A stretch of 6,038 nucleotides of DNA. Origin: JANOXC01 sp031418215 (GTDB lineage: Bacteria > Bacteroidota > Bacteroidia > AKYH767-A > OLB10). Below are positions 1-5,759 of the stretch, piece after piece (the first letter of the stretch is position 1; every line of letters starts with the position of its first letter). The position numbers and the translations under genes are program-made. Where the stretch lies: contig JANOXC010000029.1 in assembly GCA_031418215.1 (NCBI GenBank), forward strand, positions 1 to 6,038, in the 5' to 3' direction. A model generated the notes under the pieces. It did no database searches. It was not told where the DNA came from and was given only the letters and a program-made list of their open reading frames with translations.

Positions 1-576
1 ATCCGGTTTCATTTTATGAAAATTTTCTTTCAAATATTTTGCTGTTCCAATAATAGATGAAAGAGGGCTTCTTAAGTCGTGTGAAAGTATGGCAAGAACA
101 CTCTCTTTATGTGTATTTAGTTCTTCTAATTCTTTGACATATTTTTTTATAGCATCTTCTGATTGTTTCCTTTCTGTTAAGTCCCGTAAAATTTTTACAT
201 AACCCAACATCTCGCCATCTAAACCAGTGAGTGGAAAAACCAAGCCATAAGCATAAAACAGGCTCTTGTCTTTAGCAATGTGCCATCTATTATCTGTTGC
301 TCTACCTTCTTTTAATGCTGTTTCAATTTCTTTTTTCGGAATGCCATTTTTTATGTCTTCTTCTGTAAATATTAAATCAAATTGTTGTCCAATAACTTCC
401 TCCGTTTCGTAACCAAATATTTTTATCGAACCAGCACTCCAACTGTTAATTATAAATTCTTTGTCCAATGTAAAAATTGAATAGTCTTGTAGGCTATCAA
501 TTATTTGGCTATAAAATTCGGAAGTAGGGATATACTTACTTTTAAGAATTTTAGGTTTGTCTTGTTTGTTTTCCAT
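1..576 (-). CDS. PAS-domain sensor histidine kinase, N-terminal part (runs off left edge)
   Basis: This is the first 192 residues of a cytoplasmic-type sensor kinase; the rest lies beyond base 1. I translated it from the ATG at 576-574, the first ATG after an in-frame TAA. Residues about 24-137 form a PAS sensor domain: an S-L-Q-D-Y-S-I-F start, N-S-W-S-A-G near 44-49, F-G-Y-E-T-E-E-V-I-G near 54-63, and the closing G-Y-V-K-I-L-R-D-L-T-E-R-K at 125-137. A short charged helix (138-158) leads into the HisKA dimerisation domain, with the H-box S-H-D-L-R-S-P-L at 165-172; His166 is the predicted autophosphorylated residue. The ATP-binding domain is not in the window. No membrane segment or signal peptide precedes the PAS domain, so a soluble kinase sensing an internal cue (ligand or redox) is likely. 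The signal and partner regulator cannot be told. The leader is A-rich without a Shine-Dalgarno site. Confidence 0.92.
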   Translation of the reverse strand, partial: MENKQDKPKILKSKYIPTSEFYSQIIDSLQDYSIFTLDKEFIINSWSAGSIKIFGYETEEVIGQQFDLIFTEEDIKNGIPKKEIETALKEGRATDNRWHIAKDKSLFYAYGLVFPLTGLDGEMLGYVKILRDLTERKQSEDAIKKYVKELEELNTHKESVLAILSHDLRSPLSSIIGTAKYLKENFHKMKPD

Positions 577-777
577 TGAATTTATTTTAGTCGTTATGTT
601 GAATTATTATTTTATTGTGTTGTCTGTTCGTTTCTTGCAGTTAGTTTCAAGTTTGCAGTGTCTCCAACCATTGCAGCTAACGTCAGTTCGTGCAAAAACA
701 AACTTATAAAATATTTTCATTGTATGGCGTATTAAGGATAGACATAGGATTCAAAATATTTTTTAATTAGATAGCAC

Positions 778-1137
778 CTATTCGTTCTTCTTGTAGTGAA
801 AACAGAATAGAAGATTATATCCGTTTTTCCTGAATGATATTTTTGAAATAGCTGCAATATTGATTATTTGATGAGTTGTATTCTTAATTTCTATTTCCGT
901 TTCAGTGAATTGCAATTCTCCAATTACCGAAAATCTATTTCCAAACCTAAGTAATATAACCCAAGTGTAAAAGACAATTATTGCGAAAGCACATAAAATC
1001 AAAGAATCATACTTAAAATATAATCTATAATAGAAATAGACGCCAATGAACACAAAATGCATTGATAGCTTGAGTATTCTTAAATATTTCATTCGATAAT
1101 TTATTTCAATCAAAGGAAATGTTGAGCTCGCTGCCAT
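778..1137 (-). CDS. Small two-helix membrane protein of unknown function
   Basis: I do not recognise the family with confidence. From the ATG at 1137 the protein has 119 residues. The frame could begin at a TTG at 1176, but that is a rare start; ATG 1092 (M-K-Y-L-R-I-L-K) is another option. Two hydrophobic segments are visible, about residues 23-39 and 45-63, joined by a very short turn, with basic residues before the first. They are followed by a soluble tail with beta-strand-like pieces: I-G-E-L-Q-F-T-E-T-E-I-E-I at 72-84 and I-N-I-A-A-I-S-K-I-S-F at 92-102. Two helices followed by strands of this type recall small membrane proteins with a bacterial PH-like domain; that is inference. The tail stops soon after (K-K-N-E), short for such a domain, so the 3' end may be truncated. 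It has no evident partner: about 200 bases separate it from the kinase and 380 from the upstream adhesin remnant. Confidence 0.6.
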   Translation of the reverse strand: MAASSTFPLIEINYRMKYLRILKLSMHFVFIGVYFYYRLYFKYDSLILCAFAIIVFYTWVILLRFGNRFSVIGELQFTETEIEIKNTTHQIINIAAISKISFRKNGYNLLFCFHYKKNE

Positions 1138-1191
1138 GTTATTGTCCAAATATTTTCTATTACTTTTTGAATTCAATTCCTTTCACCGGAA

Positions 1192-1208
1192 CCCCGAATA
1201 TTCAGGGG
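1192..1208. other. Short GC hairpin
   Basis: Four C (1192-1195) face four G (1205-1208) around the self-complementary GAATATTC at 1196-1203, with one unpaired A. It lies 55 bases upstream of the ATG at 1137 and is conspicuous in an AT-rich spacer. No T-run follows on either strand, so it is a poor terminator candidate. It could be a leader structure of the small membrane gene or part of an old repeat. Confidence 0.35.
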
Positions 1209-1346
1209 GACATTAAATCATTCGATAAACATAATGATAAAAAAAATGATTGTAGAAAAACTCATCTTCAAGGTTAATTGTATTCAACAATACCTGCACA
1301 ATTGATTTCAAGGCACAAATCTGGCTTTACAAAAGCTGCGCACTAA

Positions 1347-1366
1347 GTCCCGATAGCAATTGGGGT
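1347..1366 (+). other. Stem-loop, better paired on the plus strand
   Basis: GTCCCGAT (1347-1354) pairs with ATTGGGGT (1359-1366) around the loop AGCA. The core is C-G pairs with G-U wobbles, which work only if the plus strand is transcribed; as minus-strand RNA the wobbles become mismatches. Hairpins of the CCCGAT-loop-ATCGGG type are familiar in Bacteroidota spacers; that comparison is from memory. No T-run follows, so a terminator role is unproven. Confidence 0.35.
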
Positions 1367-1471
1367 GGGCCAGAGAGGGATTTTGGATTACTAGTATATT
1401 CTTTTTTATAGGCAAACCGTAATTCATCCTATTTATTTTAGAACCAAAAACTTCCTGACAGGTAGTAAAAT

Positions 1472-1497
1472 AACTGCCCCCATTACCGAGGGCAGTT
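1472..1497 (-). terminator. Rho-independent-type terminator behind the adhesin remnant
   Basis: An exact 8-base inverted repeat, AACTGCCC at 1472-1479 and GGGCAGTT at 1490-1497, encloses a 10-base loop. Read on the minus strand the stem is followed by ATTTTACT. It begins 20 bases after the TAA of the gene ending at 1518, the usual place for an intrinsic terminator. The U-run is short (four). Confidence 0.7.
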
Positions 1498-1517
1498 CCA
1501 GTAATTGTTATTAAAAA

Positions 1518-2135
1518 TTATTTTATCAAGATTAGTTTTCTATTGATAACCTTATCGCCATTTGCGATTCTATAGATATAAATACCTTTCAAAAGATTTT
1601 CGGCATTTACTTCGACTTTGTATGACACATCTTGACTGACATTCCTGTCAAACAGGGTAGCAATTTTGTTTCCGGCTAAGCTGTAAAGCTCAACTACAAT
1701 ATGCGACTCCTCACCGGGATTATGGAATTCAATAGTAGCTGAATTACTGAACGGATTCGGGTATGCTGTTACCTGCAAATTATCATTTTCTTCAGTTGCA
1801 TCTGTTTGCATCATTCTGTGTGCCGATACATTTACACTGCACGAGCTGGAGCATCCGCCTGAATTAGTAACGGTTACTGTATAGGCTCCCGCAAATACCG
1901 TTCTGCATTTTGAAGTCGAACCATTATTCCACAAATAGGTGTAGCCTGTACCTGATGGTCCGCATATCGAAGTAGTTCCACCCAAGCCACAAACTGTTGT
2001 ACCTATAATGCTACAGGATGGTGCAGTGCATGAAGTAATAATTTGACTGCATGTGGCGGAACATCCGTTTTTGATCACTGTTACCGAATAAGTTCCGGCA
2101 CTGTTAACTGTAATGCAACGCGATACTGAACTGTC
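1518..2135 (-). pseudogene. 5'-truncated cysteine-rich Ig-like repeat adhesin with T9SS sorting domain
   Basis: The reading frame is open for 205 codons after an in-frame TAA (2138-2136). It starts in mid-domain with no signal peptide, so it looks like the tail of a larger secreted protein. A GTG at 2078 could be called as a start but cuts a conserved repeat. Residues 1-35 are the end of one module (C-I-T-V-N-S-A-G-T-Y-S-V-T-V then a G-C pair). Residues 36-103 hold a second (Y-L-W-N-N-G-S-T-S-K-C-R-T-V, then G-A-Y-T-V-T-V-T-N-S-G-G-C). This W..G / G-x-Y-x-V-T-V / GC pattern belongs to the SprB/PKD-like Ig repeats of Bacteroidota surface proteins. Ten cysteines fall in residues 7-99. Residues 125-205 are a type A T9SS sorting domain (Y-P-N-P-F, N-S-A-T-I-E-F, L-Y-S-L-A-G, K-G-I-Y-I-Y-R-I). 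Without an export signal it is probably non-functional, unless the break is an assembly join. Confidence 0.8.
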
Positions 2136-2225
2136 TTAGAAGCTCAACTTTTTGATTACCGAACAAAGCCCTTTTTATATTATTTCATTTAATCTTATGT
2201 TTTGCGTTCGTGCTACTGTTGGTTA
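2136..2225. repeat. Dispersed repeat, copy 1
   Basis: Aligned without gaps to 3798-3887 (offset 1662), this segment matches at 67 of 90 bases by my count, with 33 of 37 in the conserved part 2136-2172 (AGCTCAAC, TTTGAT, ACCGAACAAAGCCCT). The other end is weaker but keeps TTATGTT and a GTGCTnCTGTTnGTT block. It fills the gap between the RCC1 gene and the adhesin remnant and includes the RCC1 stop codon (2223-2225). Its conserved edge coincides with the break point of the remnant. I see no transposase or clear terminal inverted repeats. Confidence 0.75.
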
Positions 2226-3602
2226 GTGTTTTATCAATTTAATGTTCGCAGATTTCTTTTCATTTCTATAAGTCAACAAATAAACTCCGGAAGAAATATT
2301 TGTGGTATTGATTGTAGTTTCACCTGAAGTAACGTGCTGCTTTAGAATTTCATTTCCCATTAAATCAATTATTACAATATCACCTTTATCATTAGTTTCT
2401 TTAATGTAGATATAGTTTGTGAATGGATTTGGATAACCAAAAATGCTTATTGGAGTTGCAATTTCCTCTGCTAAAGTTGAAACAGCGCACAAAGCAGTTA
2501 CTTGAATAGGAACATTGCTATTGAAGATGGTTGTACTTCCAAGATGGCCTGATCCCCATGCCCAAACAGTGCTGTCATTTTTTAAAGCAACGGTATGAAA
2601 ATTAATCCCTGCATCAATGCCAATTACTCCTGTGATAGAACTTACCTGCACAGGAACATTACTGTCGGTATTGGTTCCATCACCTAATTGACTAAATAAA
2701 TTCCCTCCCCAGGTCCAAACTGTACCATCATTTCTCAAAGCAACGCCATGTTTTTGGCCTGCTGAAATAGCCGTGATTCCTGTTAAACCACTTACCTGCA
2801 CTGGAACATTGCTGGCTGTGTTGGTTCCATTACCAAGTTGTCCGCTTGAATTGCCCCCCCAACTCCATACCGTGCTGTCATTTTTCAACCCAAGTGAAAA
2901 ATTACCTCCACCTGCGACACCAATTATTCCTGTAAGGGAGTTTACCTGAACAGGGACATTACTACCAGTATTGGTTCCGTTTCCAAGCTGACCATTGCTA
3001 TTTTTTCCCCATGTCCAAATAGTTCCATCATTTTTAACAGCAAGGGAAAAATAATCTCCGGCAGCCACTGCTGTGATGGCAGTGAGAGAACTTACTTGAA
3101 CTGCAATACTACTGTCAGTATTTGTTCCATAACCAAGTTGACCACTACCTCCTTCTCCAAAGGACCAAACAGTTCCATCGCTTTTGAGTGCAAGAGAATG
3201 ATAATTTGCAGCAATGGCAGTAATACCTGTAAGCGAAATTGCTTGCAACGGAACATTGCTATTGGTATTTGTACCGTCACCCAGCTCACCATAGCTGTTA
3301 TCGCCAAAGCACCAAACCGTTCCGTCATTTTTAAGGGCCATGGAATGATCTGATCCAGCTGCAACTATGGAAACATTCGTGAGTAAACTTACCTGCACAG
3401 GTGTTTCGCTATCGGTATTGGTGCCATTTCCAAGCTGACCGTAGGTGCCTTGCCCCCAAGCCCTTACCGTTCCATCGGTGCAAACGGAAAGAGATTGTCT
3501 TGCACCTGCTGAAATTTTTTGAGCTATGGAAAGGGCTGGCAACAAGTTACTGATTGAAATAAGTACTGCTGCAATGAAGGTGTATTTGTTTTTCATATTC
3601 AT
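2223..3602 (-). CDS. Secreted RCC1-repeat beta-propeller protein with T9SS sorting domain
   Basis: This 459-residue protein has a Sec signal peptide (residues 1 to about 28; N-M-K-N-K-Y then a hydrophobic core ending S-I-A-Q). Seven RCC1 repeats follow at about 31-371, each near 50 residues with the pattern AG..HSLALK.DGTVW.WG.N..GQLG.GTNT.SNVPVQV..LT. Seven units make one complete seven-bladed propeller. The last (331-371) is about ten residues short because its GQLG.GTNT turn is reduced. Residues 389-459 form the sorting domain (Y-P-N-P-F-T-N, D-L-M-G-N-E-I-L, S-S-G-V-Y-L-L-T-Y), implying transport across the outer membrane and surface attachment or release. RCC1 folds generally bind proteins or ligands; no catalytic residue can be assigned and the target is unknown. 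ATG 3602 and ATG 3596 are both possible starts. A promoter candidate lies about 50 bases upstream, and 523 bases separate it from the upstream gene, so it is likely its own transcription unit. Confidence 0.95.
   Translation of the reverse strand: MNMKNKYTFIAAVLISISNLLPALSIAQKISAGARQSLSVCTDGTVRAWGQGTYGQLGNGTNTDSETPVQVSLLTNVSIVAAGSDHSMALKNDGTVWCFGDNSYGELGDGTNTNSNVPLQAISLTGITAIAANYHSLALKSDGTVWSFGEGGSGQLGYGTNTDSSIAVQVSSLTAITAVAAGDYFSLAVKNDGTIWTWGKNSNGQLGNGTNTGSNVPVQVNSLTGIIGVAGGGNFSLGLKNDSTVWSWGGNSSGQLGNGTNTASNVPVQVSGLTGITAISAGQKHGVALRNDGTVWTWGGNLFSQLGDGTNTDSNVPVQVSSITGVIGIDAGINFHTVALKNDSTVWAWGSGHLGSTTIFNSNVPIQVTALCAVSTLAEEIATPISIFGYPNPFTNYIYIKETNDKGDIVIIDLMGNEILKQHVTSGETTINTTNISSGVYLLTYRNEKKSANIKLIKH
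2490..3512 (-). repeat. Seven tandem ~150-base units encoding RCC1 blades
   Basis: Within the RCC1 gene a unit of about 150 bases recurs, recognisable on the plus strand by near-identical blocks such as CCTGCACAGGAACATT and TTGGTTCCATT every 148-153 bases. The units are diverged at many third positions, so they are not recent exact copies, but the similarity could support recombination that changes blade number. The final unit, near 2490-2612, is shorter than the others. Confidence 0.85.
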
Positions 3603-3653
3603 TTTAGTTTAAATTGAAGTTTAATATTTTCTGATTTTACTTTTCTCATTATG

Positions 3654-3687
3654 CAAATTTATTTTTTCTTACTAATTTGAAAATCAA
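3654..3687 (-). promoter_or_regulatory. Bacteroidota-type promoter candidate for the RCC1 gene
   Basis: On the minus strand TAAATTTG (3661-3654) matches the TAnnTTTG -7 box, and TTG (3687-3685) lies 23 bases upstream, at the limit of the TTG-N17-23-TAnnTTTG pattern described for Flavobacterium. Transcription would start near 3647, leaving a leader of about 45 A/T-rich bases before ATG 3602. In AT-rich DNA such matches also occur by chance; position is the main support. Confidence 0.5.
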
Positions 3688-3756
3688 TGGTAGCCCAAGC
3701 ATGACGCATAACGAAGAAGGGAAAACGCGTATGAGCGTTAAGAAGTTTTTTAAAGC

Positions 3757-3829
3757 AGGGATTACTTGCACAACTGTTTGATTACCCACAAATGTAATTA
3801 AAAGCTCAACAGTTTGATAACCGAACAAA
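3757..3829. repeat. Two tandem 36-base units
   Basis: The core CAACTGTTTGATTACC (3771-3786) recurs as CAACAGTTTGATAACC 36 bases on (3807-3822), and flanking bases also agree (a TTGCA/AGCTCA stretch before, ACAAA after). A third core, CAACTTTTTGATTACC, lies at 2145-2160 inside copy 1 of the dispersed repeat. The core has GTT...AAC ends with weak dyad symmetry, so it could be a protein-binding site or simply part of a mobile repeat. It lies 170-220 bases upstream of the RCC1 start. Confidence 0.6.
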
Positions 3830-3887
3830 GCCCTGTTTTAGAAAATTTCTTTAATATTTATGTTACCTTCATGTGCTGCTGTTCGTT
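3798..3887. repeat. Dispersed repeat, copy 2
   Basis: This is the partner of 2136-2225 in the same orientation. The shared part runs from TTA at 3798 to GTTCGTT at 3887. Here the sequence continues past 3798 into the second 36-base tandem unit, whereas copy 1 switches to adhesin coding sequence at the same point. Copy 2 may therefore show the intact arrangement. It lies in non-coding DNA, 240 bases from the stop of the SBBP gene. Confidence 0.75.
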
Positions 3888-4126
3888 CAAGGAACTAATT
3901 TTTGAGGCTCGCACAATGGTTGTTTCTTAGATGTTCATGCGATCGATCGTGCGATTGCGAAGTTTTATTTTTTTGTGTGGGGAAGTTTTTTATTTTTTAA
4001 TTTATTTGCGAGGGAGAAAAGCATATTGTAATTAAAGCTTTAGTTGTACAGTTGGTTTTTTGTGGGGCATTAAATTGTGTATGCTTTTGTGGGTTAGCAT
4101 CGGCAAGGCAATGAATGACTTAAATA

Positions 4127-5755
4127 TTATTTTTCAATAACCAATTTATTTACAAAACCTTTCTTGTTGTTGATGCGAACAAAATAAATTCCGTTGTTTA
4201 AATCTGATATATCAAGATTGATTTTGTTGTTGCCCGATTGGAGATTATTTGTTGTTGTGTTTTTTATTTCTCTGCCAAGCATATTAACTATTGAAATGGA
4301 AATGTTTTCTACTTTTAGTAAATTGAATAAAATGGTTGCAGAAGTATTTGTAGGGTTGGGATAGATGGTTATGTTTGAGATAAAACTACTTTCATTTATA
4401 CCTGTTGTGCTATTGCCATATTTTACGGTTACATAATTTGCATTGATGGCGGTAGTGAATGTTTGCCCTGTTACAATAATGTCATTGTTGCTATCTAATG
4501 TGATAGCATTAAATTTATCATTGAGATTTCCGCCTCCATCGTAAGAAATGTTCCAAAGCAAATTTCCGTTGCTATCGTATTTAATGATACATCCGTTTTT
4601 TGTTCCTCCAAGTAAGTTTTCAGAACCACAGATGTAAATATTTCCTTGTATATCGGTTATCATTTGCGAAGGTGCTGCACCCAAACTATAGGTGCCGTAG
4701 AATTTATTTGTCCACACAATTGTGCCGCTGTCAATAACCATTGTTACAAAGGCATCAATGGTTGTGCTGTTGTATAGTTCTTTGCATTGGCCTGTTACTA
4801 CTACAAAGCCGTTTGGCAACCATGTTGTGGAAATTGCGGTGTCATTTCCATTTGCTGAGCCATTGTATGTTGTAACCCACAGGCGTGTGCCATAAATATT
4901 TTGTTTCATAGCAACCATATCATTGTTTGCACCTGCATCAGCAGTGCCGCACACATATTGATTTTCGGCTGCATCTACTTTTATAGAAGTTGGATAATCA
5001 TCTGCGTTTCCGGAACCATTATATTTTGAAAACCAATTTTGAACTCCACCGCTTAAAAACTGGAGTGTAGTAATATCTTGTGTTGCTGTGCCAAAAAAGT
5101 TGAATGATTGTAAGAGCGCATAAGCAGTTCCACCAGGTGCCACATCAATTGCCACCGGGTAATCATCGGCACTTGCTCCCGTGTAATTGTTATCCCATAT
5201 TTTTGTTCCGCTGCTATCACACTTAATTGTGTACATGTCAAACAAATTTCCGCTTGGAGAGGTAACTCTTGCAATGGCATAAAAATTACCTGATGAATCT
5301 ACATCCATGTCGATGCCATAATCGTCATAGGTAGTAAACCAATAAGGCTCATAATTTTTACTCCATATTTTTCCTGTGCTGTTGTATTTGCAGATGGCAA
5401 GGTCGCCATCGTTCAAAGCTGTTGTACCTACTGCATAAACATTTTGCCATTTATCTATCACCAATCGCTTGCCGTAATTATTATAGGTTGCTTGTGTGTT
5501 GGTGTAATGGTCAGCCCACAGTTGTGCTCCATTTGCATCGTATTTTATGGTTGTGAAATTACCACCGTTAAAAGTTTGAAAACTTATACCTGTTACAAAT
5601 ACATTTCCTGTTGCATCGGTAAGTACATGGTTTGATTCGTCCTTTCCGTTTAGTACTCCGTTAAAAAATGTATCCCATAATTTTAAAGGAACTTGTGCAA
5701 ATGAATTCAGTGAAAAGATATTTAAAAGCAATAGTGTATATAGTTTTTTTTTCAT
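4127..5755 (-). CDS. Secreted SBBP-type beta-propeller protein with T9SS sorting domain
   Basis: This 542-residue protein begins with a Sec signal peptide (M-K-K-K-L-Y, a leucine-rich core, F-A-Q at 19-21). Residues about 43-446 contain roughly eight propeller units near 43, 97, 148, 201, 256, 308, 364 and 417. The pattern is D..GN.YV.G followed by ...IKYD.NG..LW...Y.G, typical of the SBBP (seven-bladed beta-propeller) repeat proteins. Residues 464-542 are the sorting domain (Y-P-N-P-T, S-A-T-I-L-F, V-N-M-L-G-R-E-I, N-N-G-I-Y-F-V-R-I, K-L-V-I-E-K), so export by the T9SS to the surface is expected. No catalytic motif is visible; a binding or structural role is the most that can be said. The ATG at 5755 follows the upstream stop by four bases (TAA-AACG-ATG), which indicates co-transcription and perhaps coupled translation. 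No Shine-Dalgarno site is present. Confidence 0.94.
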   Translation of the reverse strand: MKKKLYTLLLLNIFSLNSFAQVPLKLWDTFFNGVLNGKDESNHVLTDATGNVFVTGISFQTFNGGNFTTIKYDANGAQLWADHYTNTQATYNNYGKRLVIDKWQNVYAVGTTALNDGDLAICKYNSTGKIWSKNYEPYWFTTYDDYGIDMDVDSSGNFYAIARVTSPSGNLFDMYTIKCDSSGTKIWDNNYTGASADDYPVAIDVAPGGTAYALLQSFNFFGTATQDITTLQFLSGGVQNWFSKYNGSGNADDYPTSIKVDAAENQYVCGTADAGANNDMVAMKQNIYGTRLWVTTYNGSANGNDTAISTTWLPNGFVVVTGQCKELYNSTTIDAFVTMVIDSGTIVWTNKFYGTYSLGAAPSQMITDIQGNIYICGSENLLGGTKNGCIIKYDSNGNLLWNISYDGGGNLNDKFNAITLDSNNDIIVTGQTFTTAINANYVTVKYGNSTTGINESSFISNITIYPNPTNTSATILFNLLKVENISISIVNMLGREIKNTTTNNLQSGNNKINLDISDLNNGIYFVRINNKKGFVNKLVIEK

Positions 5756-5759
5756 CGTT

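Larger units (their letters stand above)
1138..1517. other. Non-coding spacer with hairpins
   Basis: No gene longer than a couple of dozen codons can be supported on either strand. The stretch holds three palindromic elements: a C4/G4 hairpin at 1192-1208, a stem at 1347-1366, and the strong terminator at 1472-1497 behind the adhesin remnant. Between them the sequence is AT-rich. No TAnnTTTG promoter box is visible upstream of the small membrane gene at 1137, so its promoter is not located. The 14 bases at 1369-1382 resemble the antisense of a tRNA 3' end, but no tRNA can be folded around them. Confidence 0.6.
3603..4126. other. 523-base spacer between the two propeller genes
   Basis: No coding region of useful length is visible on either strand. 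From the RCC1 side it holds an A/T-rich leader with a promoter candidate (3654-3687), a small AACGC/GCGTT stem (3724-3739), two tandem 36-base units (about 3757-3829), one copy of the dispersed repeat (3798-3887), and a GC-rich patch around CGATCGATCG (3940-3949) flanked by TCGCAC and GTGCGA (3909-3914, 3949-3954). Long T-runs follow (3962-4004). No convincing hairpin terminator is seen directly behind the gene ending at 4127. Confidence 0.6.

Noticed and set aside
699..706. TAAGTTTG on the minus strand, as a promoter box for the kinase
   Set aside because: It fits TAnnTTTG, but there is no TTG 17-23 bases upstream and it lies over 120 bases from the ATG. It could be chance in AT-rich DNA.
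1138..1176. TTG start at 1176 for the small membrane protein
   Set aside because: TTG is rare, and the purine-rich AAAGGAA directly abuts it, too close for a ribosome site. ATG 1137 is preferred.
1234..1305. Plus-strand 23-codon reading frame
   Set aside because: It is short, lysine/isoleucine-rich as expected from AT-rich DNA, and has no ribosome site or promoter.
1355..1400. tRNA gene on the minus strand
   Set aside because: Only a 3'-end-like stretch is present. The TTCGA T-loop is missing and no anticodon or D arm can be folded upstream.
1518..2078. A 186-residue gene starting at GTG 2078
   Set aside because: The GTG codes a valine inside the conserved Y-S-V-T-V strand, and 19 further in-frame codons upstream continue the same domain. 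There is no signal peptide.
3092..3364. Open frames of 85-90 codons on both strands inside the RCC1 gene
   Set aside because: They overlap a much longer gene with clear repeats, signal peptide and sorting domain. Their openness comes from the repeated codon pattern.
2490..3512. CRISPR-like periodic repeats
   Set aside because: The period is about 150 bases, entirely within a reading frame, and is explained by RCC1 blades. There are no short exact repeats with unique spacers.
5053..5635. Open frames of 63-75 codons inside the SBBP gene (5053-5280 minus, 5444-5635 plus)
   Set aside because: They are out-of-frame or antisense to a well-supported gene and have no features of their own.
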